64,000 bases of DNA from Valencia hispanica (GCA_963556495.2 OY747705.1:2434001-2498000); one strand, 5' to 3'. Shown: positions 20,831 to 32,552, numbered from the stretch's first letter. Made by a program: numbers and translations. The notes: generated by a model not told the origin, from the sequence alone.

Positions 20831-20834
<4 letters not shown>
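20244..20834 (-). other. ITS1 of rDNA
   Basis: GC-rich spacer between the 18S 3' end and the 5.8S start. It contains three to four tandem GGGAACGGGACGCC-type units (about 20581-20632). Long open frames on both strands follow from the GC content and are not genes. Confidence 0.75.
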
Positions 20835-20874
<40 letters not shown>

Positions 20875-21003
20875 TGACTTTTACTTCCTCTAGATAAGTC
20901 AAGTTTGATCGTCTTCTCGGCGCTCGACCAGGGTCGGCCGATCCGAGAACCTTACTAAACCATCCTATTGGTAGTAGCGATGGGCGGTGCGTACAGAGGC
21001 AGA
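20835..21003 (-). pseudogene. 18S rRNA 3'-end fragment
   Basis: The minus strand ends GTAGGTGAACCTGCGG AAGGATCATTA, the universal 18S 3' terminus. Going upstream it includes AAGTAAAAGTCATAACAAGG and CGAGAAGACGATCAAACTTG. Substitutions fall in normally invariant sites (the ACACACCGCCCGTCGC region is altered), many of them CpG-type decay. It is cut at about 21003, at the junction with the LTR element. Confidence 0.9.
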
Positions 21004-21033
21004 TCCCCTATGACGGGGACTGAAAGTTGAAAA

Positions 21034-21336
21034 TCATGAAATGAGCAGTCTATAAGCAAGAGGCTTTCCGGCTGTCACCGGGATTGCAACTTGGGTTGGA
21101 CTTTCAACCAGCAGGTAGGCTGAACGATTGTTCAACTCAAGAGTGGGTGTACCGCAAACACCAAGGTTCAGTTCCAGGAAGTAGGGGAGTGGCTGGAAAA
21201 ACGCTTGCTTACCGAATGGCTGGTGGCCTTTCATCACCGCTAAGCGTATTGGCACCCCTGCTGTTCTTGGTGGTATCAGCATGCTATTCTCACTAGCAGC
21301 CTGGCAGGCCTGAGGGATTGTCTGGCCTGACAGCAT
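21034..21336 (-). pseudogene. pol-proximal frame of the LTR element
   Basis: 100 residues following the protease after a stop. Includes CGTPTLELNNRSAYLLVE and PVTAGKPLAYRL. Similar stretches lie between protease and RT in fish LTR elements. It is truncated by the rDNA junction. Confidence 0.5.
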
Positions 21337-21340
21337 GATT

Positions 21341-22010
21341 TCAGGGCTCCTTACTGACTACTGATTTATCTAGCCAGAGTGCTAGAAGCACATCTGAGAT
21401 GCAAGTGTCACCAATGTGTATGCCTTCAACCACTCGGAGGCTGTAGAGCTTTGCACCTGTGTTTTTTAAGGAGCACAGAAATGATGCATGACTGCGGAGG
21501 GGGATTCCCTGCCTGACTGAGCTCACCGGTGCAGCTGAGGTGTTCAGGATCGTCTCTGGGAGTGGCATGAGCTTTGACAGGGGTTGTCTGGGCTCTTCTA
21601 AGCTACCTACCTGATGGTTGGGAGCTGGGTGCCTGCTGTCTGTGCTTAGTGGCTTTGGCACCTCCACCTGGGCCCAAAGTTTCCCCTGCTGGCAGTCGAT
21701 GAGAGGAGCCAGCCTCTCGAGCAGGTCCTGTCCAATGAGGAGAGGCTCTGTGTCTAATGTGCAGACATAGACTGGGTGAACCAAGGCCATGTTCTGGAAA
21801 GTGATGTCCAGCCACACCCGCTCAGTGATGCATGACTGATTTTGTGTGTAGCTGGTGATTTGAACATCGCAGGTTTCAAGCTGGAATTGTTTACCTAATG
21901 AAATCATGGCCTGAGTAACCTGTTCAAACAAAGCTGAGCACATTAAGCAAATTTCTGAACCTGTGTCCAGCAGAGCGCTAGCCTGAATGCACCCTCCTAC
22001 AATGGTCTGA
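21341..22010 (-). pseudogene. retropepsin (aspartic protease) of the LTR element
   Basis: The minus-strand frame contains ASALLDTGSEICL, the active-site Asp-Thr-Gly-Ser signature of retroviral-type proteases, followed by a body with EPLLIGQDLLERLAPLID, the second conserved region (flap/Ile-Gly-x-Asp-Leu). It ends in a stop at 21341. It would process the element's polyprotein. The upstream frame is interrupted by stops near 22040. Confidence 0.75.
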
Positions 22011-22329
22011 CAGTAAAGGCATGGTTCTGGTGAGTTAGTTCACCAAGAAATGTGAGAAATGGTGTTTGTGATGTGTCCACTGGGGGAGTACCAGTGAGCT
22101 CCTGAGGTGCTGATTTTGCGTTCCCCCAGCTGATTACTTAGACTGTAGCTGTAGGAATTGGATCCACGCATAGTCATGCAGACGGTGGTTTCTGGTCTGG
22201 CCCGTCTCGAGGCTGAGGTGTCTCTTTTGAGCTGACTGGATTTCTCAGCTGCTCGACTGCTTCAGAGAAAAACCTACGACAAACATCTTCTATGTCTCTT
22301 TTGGTTAAAGTGTTACTCTTAGCCTTACC

Positions 22330-23271
22330 TTAAAAGTTGCTCTTATGTTTCACCTGGTGCTGACGGGGTGCACCTTTTTCAGACTGGGTGTGGTCTGGCA
22401 GCTTGGGTTTTGAGTTATGCCAGTTTCCACACCCCTGGTTCTGTTTAGGGAACTTGTTCTGTTTCCTGGACCCAGCTCCAGGCTTGATCCTGGTGGGGGG
22501 AGCTTCCCGACCTTCCAGGGCAAGGTTTGGGTCCATTTCAGTCCTCACCTGCAAAACTCTAGCTTCCTTCTCTACTTGGTGGGGCCTGCTCAGCGTTTCC
22601 CACGCGAGCTGGGCATACTTCCTAATCTCCTGCATCTTTAAGTTTCTGACTCTACAATGCATGGTTACTTCAAAGCGTATGCACTGGTGAAGATTGTGGA
22701 GAAATAGAGACTTGAAAGCCGGGCCTTCTTCTAAGCCAGGAGCACTCCGCCCCTGAAAATAAGCAGCTCTGAGTCGCCGGTAATAATCACGCGGGGACTC
22801 ATGTTTCTTCTGTATGATCATAAATGCGTTTATGGCTGCAGAAGCTACATCAGCATAATTTGTGAATTCTTCTCTAAGTGCTCCACACAACTTTGAATAA
22901 CTATCTCTGACGCCAGGCGATAACATTTCCATAAAACTGTGGACACTTCGAGAAGTTGTCTTCCAGATCAGTTTTAATTTTTCACGAGATGAAGGCTGTG
23001 GTAAATCTAAGAGAACCCTTTCTATTTCTCTCAAATAGTCATGTATGTTAGAATCATTCGAGCTTGGTTCGAAACGTTCTATGTCTCTGGCAAGGGACTC
23101 TAACTGATGCGTGTGGATTCCTGATTCTCGGTAGGGAGCGCTCTCTTCTGAATCACTAGATGAGCGTTCCTGCTGGTCGGGATCAAAGTAATGCTGTGGG
23201 CGCAGCTTCAGGTTCTGCACCTGTCGCGCACTAGGGTGTGTCAGAAAATCTGGCCCACCTGGAGTCCACAT
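22330..23271 (-). pseudogene. gag-like capsid protein of the LTR element
   Basis: 313-residue frame. A helical capsid-like middle contains SREKLKLIWKTTSRSVHSF, KLCGALREEFTNYADVASA and DYYRRLRAAYFQG, followed by a basic Gln/Lys/Pro-rich tail (IKPGAGSRKQNKFPKQNQ). No complete CCHC zinc knuckle is visible. By position and composition it is the nucleocapsid/capsid segment. Confidence 0.65.
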
Positions 23272-23453
23272 GCTCCTGTCCCATGGTCTCTGTGGGGGGT
23301 GTTGGAAAGGTGTTTTTACTTTAATTTAAAGCCTCTCTTAAAGGAACAGACACACATTTAATTTATGACCCTGGGCTCTCATTTCACCTTCCCGCGTGCT
23401 CGTTCATTTCTGTAAAAAGGAGCAATAAGAACAACAAACAACAATTATATATT

Positions 23454-23951
23454 TCAACAGCGAGGTCTCCCTGCTTCAGAAAGAAAGGAGGGGTCATTCG
23501 CTGACCTGTGTGGCGTGACACCGGCTTGATCAGAAATCTGCCACTGAGATTTAACTTTCTGATGGCTGGGTGGAATCTGCTCTAAGGGAGGTGGGACAGG
23601 TTCTTCCTTGCTCTTTTGTAACTCTATTTTGGCCTCGTGAAGCTCAAAAATAGGAGTGTCTCTTTCTTGCTTTAACTGTGCTGCTGTCTGGCTTTCCAAC
23701 TGATATCTACGTTGAAGCAACAACGTTAGCTGGCCGAGGACATTGGAAACCTTCACGTCTTAATCTGGGTTTTCCATAAATCCCACTAAACTCTGTATTC
23801 TCTCTGTACAGGCTTCAACATCATAACCGTGTAGATACTTGCTTTCCTGTGATGGCAGGCGAATAAGATTTCCCACTACCTGCTGCAGGTGGTAGTCTCC
23901 AGCGCTCTCTGGGCCTACAGTATCAGCTGCATGGTAGCCTAAGGCTTCCAT
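23454..23951 (-). pseudogene. N-terminal gag frame interrupted by one stop
   Basis: Two open pieces (23951-23760, 63 residues, and 23756-23454, 100 residues) in the same frame, separated by a single stop. The second has a coiled-coil-like Glu/Gln/Lys stretch (LQRRYQLESQTAAQLKQE). The start at 23951 is the first Met after the leader. Confidence 0.5.
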
Positions 23952-24489
23952 CTTTTAAGGCACCGGAAGAAACAGTAAGAGAATAAAATAAAAGATTTAA
24001 AAAGAATAAATTGAGATAATAGAATGAGACCAAATCTCAAGCACCCAAGAGGCCAAGTTTACAATTGCTCAAAAGCAAAACACGCACCAACTTGCCACTA
24101 CCTCAGATAAATATGCTCTGGTCTCTTTGCATATTCCACAGGTTTATGTGCGCGAAATAAATAATTGCACAAGCTGCCAAAATCACTTGTGACGTACACA
24201 ATACTACTTCATAGTATTTCAGAATGCTATGTGTTAAATATAAACTCCTTATTTCATTTAAGAGGACATAGCCATGCAACGCATATTAACTCTCTCTAAT
24301 CAAGGTTAGCAGTGAGTTAGCAGTAGTCAAAATCAGGCAAAAATACACATTAGGGACACACACAAGGAAACAAACATCAGATGCTTGAAAAAGAAAACAA
24401 ATTCTCTCAGAAGTACCAAGAGCCAAAGCGTTTAATTGAGGATGGGTTTTCTTTAAACTTGTATAATTAGTTCAAATGCAGCTTAAGCA

Positions 24490-24895
24490 ATGAGGAATAA
24501 ATGCAGGTTAAGCAATTTAATTTAATAGCTGGAATTTGAATCAGGGTGCTTTTCCACAGCACACTGAGAAACTAATTTTCAAGCTGATTGCTTCCAGATT
24601 GAAATTTGGAATTATTAATTTAAATGCAGGTTAAGCAATTAAAATTTTTAGCTGAAATTTAAATCAGGGTGCTTTTGCACAACACACTGAGGAAAAATTA
24701 CGTTGATTACTTCCAGTTTGAAATGTGGAATTATTAATTTAAATGCAGATTAAGCAATTTAAATTTTTATTAGCTGAAATTTAAATCAGGGTGCTTTTGC
24801 ACAGCACACTGGGAAAATAATTTTTATGATGATTACTTCCAAATTAAAATCTTGAATTATTAATTTAAATGCAGATTAAGCAATTTAAATCTATG
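24490..24895 (-). repeat. tandem repeat in the LTR-element leader, about 120-125 bp unit, about 3 copies
   Basis: Each unit contains TTAATTTAAATGCAGRTTAAGCAATT, then AATCAGGGTGCTTTTGCACAGCACACTG, then GATTACTTCCA. It lies between the primer-binding site and gag. Confidence 0.8.
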
Positions 24896-25330
24896 AATTT
24901 GGAACACTGAAATTTTTTATGCACATTAAAGAGCACGAAAAGTATATGAACAATTAATTGAAGATTGAACAGCTTGAGTAATGGATTTAAAAATGCACCT
25001 TAATTAATCTGATTAGCAGCAGGTTAATTCAGCACTACCATGCTTCCATAGACTACAACACAAAGCAGAATTGCTGCTTCTGAGCGGCAACGTGGAGACC
25101 TTAGCAGAAACCACAGTTAAGATGAATTACCATTCAAAAGCCAAACACAGCACAATGCTCCTCATTTAATCCCAGCAAAACGTCTGCCAAATATTTCTAT
25201 CAGTTTAGTCAAATTCCAAAAGCAGAAGATTATCACCAAGAAAAGCTGCAAACCTTATCGCTTTAAGATCTGGCCGAATAATCTGAACTACTGTTTATTC
25301 AGTGTGTGCGGTTTATTTATTTTTTTCCTA

Positions 25331-25357
25331 GCGGCCTCACACGGGACGCACCATTAA
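25331..25357 (-). promoter_or_regulatory. candidate primer-binding site of the LTR element
   Basis: A TTAA spacer, then TGGTGCGTCCCGTGTGAGG on the minus strand directly inside the LTR. TGG at the LTR edge is the hallmark of a tRNA 3' end complement. The matching tRNA is not certain. Confidence 0.5.
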
Positions 25358-26715
25358 TGTTGTAACTATTAATAATAAAAAGTTGTGGTCTGGCTTTCTT
25401 AGCATCAATAATTATAATCAATATATTAATATTAATATAATTATTGATGACGTTCCAGTTTAACCTGTTTATTAAAGATATAGGGGCACCAATCTCATAA
25501 ATGAGATCATTTTAATTAACCCAGACTGTCAGTCTCTCTGAAAAGGCGTAGAGTTCTTCCGCGGGGTTAAAACAAATTTCACAGCACACACTGAAATAGC
25601 ACAGGAAACTTCTCGTTAGTTAAGGGAATTTATTAATGAAATAGGTCAACCTTACAGATTACATTTCATTCATAATTTCCATCTATTCTAACGCAGGCTG
25701 TGTGTGTGTGTGCAGCTGTGTGTGTGTGGGAGGCAGCGAGCGAATGAGGGGGGGTTCAGCTTACCCCCTCAATGCGATAAATAACTCAAGCCTTATCAAT
25801 TGCGCGATCGGTTCACAAAGAAAGACAGAGGAAGACCGCATGGCGATTCAACAAAGGCTAGTCTCATTAGCAATGGTGGCTTGGACAAAGGAAACGGGGG
25901 CGATAGAGAACGGGCCACGCGACCTGTCTAAACAGACACGCGCTGACCGCAGCGGACAATAAACAAACAAGGAAATAATACAATGTAATATACTGCTTCT
26001 GGTTGCAAGCAAAGTCAAATAATAAAACACAAAAAGCATGCACATTCAGGGTCAGTGTACAGCTACAGACGACCAAGAATAACAGTGGTTAACAAGTTGA
26101 CAGACTTATTTTAACCAACAGAAAACAGATATTAACCATTAAGACCTAATCTCCTCTACCCAGACCGAGAGGAATAAATCAGTTTAATCCTACTTGGTGG
26201 GGGCAGCTCTCCACAGTCCACGACGAAGAACGTAGAAAGTGTCCAGTTTAAAGGGAGCGGTTTTGCGCAAAACCGAGGTCGGAAAAGCAGACGTCCGACT
26301 TTAGGCGCTGAGGGACTCAGGGCCGGTTTCAATAGAGCTCAGATGGCCAGCGGACTACCTGGTTACCCGTAGGCTACAGGAAAGTTTGTTTGCTCGGCCG
26401 ATTCACTTCGAAGCTTAAAAGGGAAGTTCTTCCTGGTCCAGCAGGTTTGAACGGAAAAGAGGAAAATGCTAGCAGTGTATTAAAGGGTCTCCTTACGGCA
26501 CCGGGACCAAAAGACGAAGATATCAATTTTTGCGCTGCTTTCATCAACTCTGTGATGTCATCACTGGCCACAGACCAATGAAAATGGGTTGAGGGCAGCG
26601 CAACGGATGCTGGGAGATGCAGTTAGTTCAGTGAAAGGATGCTGGGAGATGCAGTTTGTTCAGTGAAAGGATGCTGGGAGATCCAGTTCGTTCAGTAAAG
26701 GCCATAGCCTCAACA
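25358..26715 (-). repeat. 5' LTR of the element at 21004-26715
   Basis: On the plus strand it runs from TGTTGTAACTATTAAT to CCATAGCCTCAACA (inverted ends TGTTG/CAACA). It is closely similar along its length to the solo LTR at 33790-40149 once the insertions in the latter are removed. A CATCTCCCAGCATCC-like 25-bp unit is repeated three times near the right end (26610-26695). Confidence 0.85.
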
Positions 26716-27300
26716 AAGGTTAACTTCATTTTTCCTTTCTCTGTTAGTTAAAGCTGTGGCCTCCATTTAGCCAAAACTAGTTTTATGTCCCCTTGTCTCT
26801 GGACACCCCATGTGCAGTTCTTCATCTTGGTACAGAACTAGTTTTATGACCTTTTGTCTCCCAGGCTATCTGTGACTTGAGCCTCAGCACCAAACCTCAG
26901 CTGTTTGTCCTTGATCCACTTTGTGTTAATTGTGTTTAATTTTCACATATTATTGTTTTCAAAGATCTGTAGTAATTAGTTGCATGCTTTAGAATAGATG
27001 GGGATTATTGATTAAATGTTTTGGCTGTAAGGTTGATCTATTTTCTTAATAAATTCCCCTTAGCTTAAATAGAAGTGGTCTGAGTTTAAATGGAGTATAT
27101 GTGTACAATTATCGTCTACGGCGTGTGAATTTACACCTTCAAGAAGAGATTGGATGTCTGGTCTTCTAAGACAGAAGTGGTGCCCCAAATATTAATAAAT
27201 TAAACTTGAACCTCATCAACAATTATATTAATATTATATTATTGATCATAATTATTGATGGTTATGTAAACCAGACAAAATTTGCTCACCTGCTCACCAT
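26716..27300 (+). mobile_element. partial LTR, plus orientation
   Basis: From about 26960 it matches the 3' half of the LTR at 10788-11422: GCATGCTTTAGAATAGATGGG, GGCTGTAAGGTTGATCTATT, AATAAA, AGAAGTGGTGCCCCAA, and the TCATCAA...TTATATTAATATTATA block. The 5' part is missing or unrecognisable. Confidence 0.6.
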
Positions 27301-27890
27301 TACTACTTATAGATCCAGTGCAAACTTCAGGAAAATTCTAAGGAATTAACAAACAACTGTATAAAGCTAAAGCTGGTCAATATGTATTATTTGTCAGTTG
27401 AGAGACATAATAAATAATTTATAGGAGTAAATGTCATGTTGGAGTAAGGAGGTTAGGGGTGAGTTAAATGAAAAGGCTTAATAACAAAAAAAGGAATTTA
27501 AAAGAACACAACGAGCAAAACAACAGGGAGAAAGACGGAGAATCAAGCAAGGTATGGCTGTAAGAAGCCTGCTTAAATACTAAGGAAGGAGTGAGAAAAA
27601 CAACAGAGAGAACCAGAGAAAGTAAATGGGAGGTAAGTGAGCATACCTGGGTAAGGGAGAGAAGGGAGCAATTACAAAATGAAAAACAGTTGGGATGGGA
27701 GCTAGCTAGCAAGCAGATGAGAGGTGAACATATAAACTCAAAGAAAAAAGATAGAAAGAAACATAACCTAAAATGTAAATCTAAACTCAAACAGGAAAGA
27801 AGGAAGAATACACAAGGAATAAAAACTGAAAAAATAACCACAAGAAATGAACCAAAACCAAATACAAAAAACACTAAAAGTACAAACACC
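27300..27890. other. no gene; A-rich
   Basis: Strongly purine/A-rich on the plus strand. The long minus-strand frame here (Phe/Leu/Ser only) is a composition effect. Confidence 0.5.
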
Positions 27891-27896
27891 TAAGAA

Positions 27897-27957
27897 TCCA
27901 TCCATCCATCCATTCATTATCTCTACCCGTCCATCCTATGCAGGGTTGCAGCGAGAC
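27897..27957 (-). mobile_element. 3' end of the tRNA-derived SINE
   Basis: On the minus strand GCAACCCTGCATAGGATGGA...AATGAATGGATGGATGG matches the 3' terminus of the SINE at 28683-29037, including the GGAT tail repeats. It is 5' truncated. Confidence 0.75.
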
Positions 27958-27959
27958 TG

Positions 27960-28680
27960 TTGCCTATCTCTGTTTTGTGTGAACCATTGAACTAAAAAAA
28001 TACATTAATTATGTTTGTAATGGCAATATATGAATTCTGAAAATGGGCTGAATATTGTCTTAATCTGACCTTATGATACAATGTTTGGTACAAAAGAAAA
28101 AGAGGAACCTAACATGATTGTTTTGGTGTGAATGGGCTTGTGTTATTGTGTCATAGGGCTTCTGTCACATGTATTTATTTGTACTTAAAAAATAAAGTCC
28201 TTCTACTGTGCTGGGCTTCAGGCAGTCCCTCTGTTTTGATGTGATTTCACCTGCCATAGAAACCTACCCATTCACAGACCACAGATAATAGGGAAGTGGG
28301 GGAGGTAAGCATCAGCAAGTGTATAAAAGTTGGGATAATAGTTTTTCTGTCCTTCACTGCAGTGAAGAATTTATTACCCTACTATGTGGAAATCTTATAA
28401 AGGGAGCTAATCAAAATGTTACCAGACACGGAAATTTTTCCTCTTTAGTTTCAGCACAAAAAAGACACAAATAGATTCCAAACACTGACGCGATACAATC
28501 CTAAGGCAACAAAATGTGAGGGTGAAACAGCAGCATCTTTGCTGCCTCTTATGTTTCAATTTACGAGCAAACCAGCAACCTGGTTCATGAATCATTCACA
28601 TGGTATGGCCGGCTAGCAAGGCCTTGAATGTCACTACATACGTAATATCAACACAAGCCTCAACACGAGCATTTCATATG
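27960..28680. other. no recognisable gene
   Basis: Mixed unique-looking sequence. No supported frame or repeat. Confidence 0.35.
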
Positions 28681-28682
28681 GG

Positions 28683-29037
28683 TTGCACAGTGGCGCAGTT
28701 GGTAGCTGTTGCCTTGCAGCAAGAAGGTTCCGGGTTCGAATCCCAGCCTGGGGTCTTTATACAAGTAGGTTGCATCCATGGGTTCTCTCCGGGTACTCCA
28801 GCTTCCTCCCACAGTCCAAAAACATGACTGTTAGGTGAATTGGTCTCTATCAATTGCCCTTAGGTATGAGAGACATACAGGTTGTTTGTCCTGTATGTCT
28901 CTGTGATGGACTGGCAACCTGGCCAGGGTGTACCCTGCCTCTCGCCCGGTGACTGCTGGGGATAGACACCAGCCCTCTGCAACCCTGCATAGGATGGATG
29001 GGCACAGATAATGGATGGATGGATGGATGTGCATTTC
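28683..29037 (+). mobile_element. tRNA-derived SINE
   Basis: The head resembles a tRNA gene: A box TGGCGCAGTTGG (28691-28702) and B box GGTTCGAATCC (28733-28743), 31 bp apart. The body is the widespread fish sequence with TTCTCTCCGGGTACTCC and CTTCCTCCCACAGTCC, and the tail is GGAT/GGATG repeats. The head is not a functional tRNA because the acceptor stem and CCA region do not fold. Confidence 0.85.
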
Positions 29038-29254
29038 ATGTTTCATTTCATTGCTTATTTGTAGGTATTGGAGCCACTGGAGTCAGTGGTTGTGGAGAAA
29101 GAAGTTACATGTATTCATCTGGTTGATGCGTGTCAGCACAATGTGAATTGTTCGGCTCGTTCAGATTCAGTATTAAAAGGAATACAAATTAAATAGCTCC
29201 TATAGAATATGGACGCCATGTTTCCTTCTACATGAGCCTATGTGGACAAAACGC

Positions 29255-31767
29255 AAGCTGACCATATGCCCGAGCCACCTCAACTGACTCCTCTCGATGT
29301 GGAGGAGCAGCTGCTCTACTCTGAGCCCCCTCCGGATGACTGAGCTTCTCACCCTATCTCTAAGGGAGAGCCCAGACACCCTACGGAGGAAACTCATTTG
29401 TATCCGTGATCTCGTTCTTTCAGTCACCACCCAGAGTTCGTTACCATAGATGAGGGTAGGAACGTAGATCGACCGGTAAATCAAGAACTTCGCCTTTCGG
29501 CTCAGCTCTCTCTTCACCACGACAGACCGGTACAGCGCCCGCATAACTGCAGATGCCCTACCAATCCGTCTATCGATCTCCCGCTCCATTTTTCCCTCAT
29601 TTGTGAACAAGACCTACATAAACTCCTCCACTTGGGGAAGGACCTCATCCCCGACCCGGAGAAGGCACCCCACCCTTTTCCGGCTCAAGACCGTGGCCTC
29701 GGATTTGGAGGTGTTGATTCTCATCCCAGCCGCTTCACACTCGGCTGCGAACCGCTCCAGCGAAAGCTGTGGATCACGTTCCGATGAAGCCAACAGGACC
29801 ACGTAATCTGCAAAAAGCATAGACCCGATCCTGAGGCCACCAAAACGTATCCCCTCAACACCTTGGCTGCGCCTAGAAATCCTGTCCATGAAAGTTATGA
29901 ACATGATCGTGACAAAGGGCAACCTTGGCGGAGTCCAACTCTCACCACCACCCCGGTCTGCCAATCCAAGGGAACTGCCCCCGATGTCCATGCAACATTG
30001 CAGAGCTGCGTTAACCAACACAGCCCCACAACATCCAGGGCCTTGAGGAACTCCGGCCGAATCTCATCCACCCCCGGAGCCTTGCCACAGAGGAGCTTTT
30101 TAAAGACCTCAGTGACCTCAGCACCAGAGATTGGAGAGCCCCACCCAAAGTCCCCAAACCCTGCTTCCAGATTGGAAGGCGTGCCGGTGGGATTGAGGAG
30201 GTCTTCGAAGTATTCCATCCACCGACCCAAAACGTCCCGCGTCGAGGTCAGCAGCACACCATCCTCACTGTGAACAGTGTTGGTGGCAGACCGCTTCCCC
30301 CCCCCCCGAGACGCCGGATGTTGGACCAGAATCGCTTCGAAGCCATACGGAAGTCGTTCTCCATGGCCTCTCCAAACTCCTCCCATGCCCGAGTTTTTGC
30401 CTCCGTGACCACCTGAGCCACACTCCGCTTGGCCTGCCGTTACCTATTAGCTGCTTCAGGGGTCCCACAAGCCAAAAAGGCCCGATAGGACTCCTTCTTC
30501 AGCTTGACTGCATCCCTTACCGCTGGTGTACACCAGCGGGTTCGGCGGTTGCCACCGTGACAGGCACCGACCACCTTGCGGCCACAACTCGGGTCAGCCG
30601 CCTCCACAATGGAGGCACGGAACATGGTCCACTTGGACTCAATGTCCCCCGCCTCCCCCGGGACGTGTTCGAAGTTCTGCCAGAGGTGTGAGTTGAAGCT
30701 CCTTCTGACAGGAGACTCTGCCAGACGTTCCCAGCAGACCCTCACAACACGTTTGGGCCTTCCAGGTCTGTCCGGCATCCTCTCCCACCATCGGAGCCAA
30801 CTCATAACCAGGTACTGGTCAGTGGACAGCTCAGCCCCTCTCTTGGCCCCGAGTGTCCAGAACATGTGGCCGCAGAGCAGATGAGATGACAACCAAGTCG
30901 ATCATCGAGCTATGGCCTAGGGTGTCCTGGTGCCAAGTGCACATATGGACACCTTTATGCCTGAACAAGGTGTTTGTTATGGACAATCCATGACTAGCAC
31001 AGAAGTCCAATAACAAGACACCACTCGGGTTCAGATCGGGGGGGCCATTCCGCCCAACCACAGCCCTCCAGGTCTCACTGTCATTGCCCACGTGAGCGTT
31101 GAAGTCCCCCAGCAGAACAAGGGAGTCCCCGGGAGACGCACTCTCCAGCACCCCCTCCAAAGACTCCAAAAAGGGTGGGTAATCTGATTTGCCGTTTTGT
31201 GCATAAGCAGTCAGGACCCGTCCCCCCACCCGTAGGCGGAGGGAGACTACCTTCTCGTTCACCGGGGTAAACCCCAACGTACAGGCGCAGAGATGAGGGG
31301 CAACAAGTATGCCCACCCCAGCTCAGCGCCTCTCAGCGGGGGCAACTCCAGAGTGGAAGAGAGTCCAACCCCTCTTGAGGAGACGGGTTCCAGAGCCTGA
31401 GCCGTGCGTTGAGGTGAGTCCAACGATGTCCAGTCGAAACCTCTCAACCTCGCACACCAGCTCCGGCTCCTTCCCCACCAGAGAGGCGACATTCCACGTC
31501 CCGAGAGCCAGGTTCTGCAGCTGAGGATTGGACTGCCAAGGTCCCCGCCTTCGGCCGCCGCCCATCCTACACAGCACCTGACCCCTATGGCCCCTCCCAC
31601 AGGTGGTGAGCTCATGGGAAGCTCATGGGAAGCGGGTTTAGCCCTCTTTGGGCTAAACCCGACTGGGCCCCATGGGTAGAGGCCCGACCACCAGGCGCTC
31701 GCCAACGTGCCCCGCCTCCAGGCTTGGCTCCAGAGGGGGGCCCCGGTGACCCTCGTCCGGGCGAGGG
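29255..31767 (-). mobile_element. second Rex3-like LINE copy, internal RT deletion
   Basis: Minus strand. Endonuclease: [60 protein letters not shown]. Linker: RVCWERLAESPV, TRWCTPAVRDAV, KAPGVDEIRPEFLKAL. RT: PLDWQTGVVV jumps straight to RVGLRQGCPLS, so the FVDLEKAFD catalytic block is missing. Then FITFMDRISRRSQGVEG, FADYVVLLASS (altered from FADDVVLLASS) and the thumb to RWLGHMV, where the copy ends at about 29255. A few further frameshifts are present. Confidence 0.88.
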
Positions 31768-31939
31768 AACACTGAATACAATTTTCTTTTCCATCATAGG
31801 GGTCTTTTGGGCTGCACTTTGTATTTTGATATTCACTATAGAAAGAAAAAACCATACTGCAGTCACACTTGTCTTAAGTCCATAAAACACTACAGTATAT
31901 AACATACCACACTCTGTTACAGTGGCCATATACAGTGTA

Positions 31940-32552
31940 TCATGGAGAACGTTCCTGTTTTTAAGAGCAGGCTCAAGACTCACCTTTTTAGCCTAGCTTT
32001 TAACTGATTATTATTTATTACTGTTTGTTTAATTGCTCTGCATGTTTTATATGATTATATTTTCATCAGTGTTTTACTAAATAATCTTAGCACATTAATT
32101 AACTGTTTATTTTTATACTTTAATTTGACTTAATCCCCGTTCCAGTGTTTCCTCTGTGGGAGCCCTCTGCCCTGGGAGCGGTGGTCGGCTGTAGCTGCCT
32201 GGGTGGAGCTTGGGTGGAGGTGGGGGTCTTGGCCTTGCCTCCCCTGGGCGCCCGGTGTCAGCGCCTCGGCTTCTGCTGTTGATCTACCGCTGTCAGGGCA
32301 GATGGCTCCTCTGATGGCGTTTCCTTGCATGGTTCATCTGCACTCGGCCCAATGTCCTTTTTTACTGTTGCTTTTAACTGTGTTTGTATGGGAGTTGGGT
32401 TGTGGGGAGGGGGGTATAACTGTGATCATGCTTTTAAATCTGTGGGGGAGGGAAGGGAATGTGGTTTTATGTGGGGTCATTTTAATCTGTAAAGCACTTT
32501 GTGATGCAACTTACTGTATGAAAAGCGCTTTATAAATAAAGTTTGATTTGTT
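31940..32552 (+). mobile_element. 3' end of a CR1/L2-clade LINE
   Basis: The coding end reads FKSRLKTHLFSLAFN then stop (about 31955-32005), typical of the last residues of such LINE RTs. The 3' UTR ends GCGCTTTATAAATAAAGTTTGATTTG. No RT core is left. Confidence 0.7.

Larger units (their letters stand above)
21004..26715 (-). mobile_element. LTR retroelement, 5' part (LTR, leader, gag, protease)
   Basis: Minus strand. The 5' LTR is 26715-25358. A candidate primer-binding site starts TGGTGCGTCCCG (25353 downward). The leader has tandem repeats. Gag-like frames span 23951-22330, the aspartic protease region is about 22010-21341, and a further pol-proximal frame covers 21336-21034. Reverse transcriptase, integrase and the 3' LTR are missing because the element ends at about 21004 against rDNA. 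The family (ERV-like or gypsy-like) could not be decided from motifs. Confidence 0.78.

Noticed and set aside
20240..20893. 217-codon open frame and its antisense partner of 198 codons
   Set aside because: They lie in ITS1 and the 18S 3' end. Openness results from high GC content.
20835..21003. Functional 18S rRNA gene
   Set aside because: Only the last 165 nt are present, and invariant positions in the decoding region are changed.
27464..27889. 141-codon minus-strand frame rich in Phe/Leu/Ser
   Set aside because: It is the complement of an A/G-rich stretch. There is no domain signal.
28683..28755. tRNA gene
   Set aside because: A and B boxes are present, but the acceptor stem does not pair and SINE body and tail follow.
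32203..32535. 110-codon open frame
   Set aside because: Lies in the 3' UTR of a LINE remnant. No protein features.
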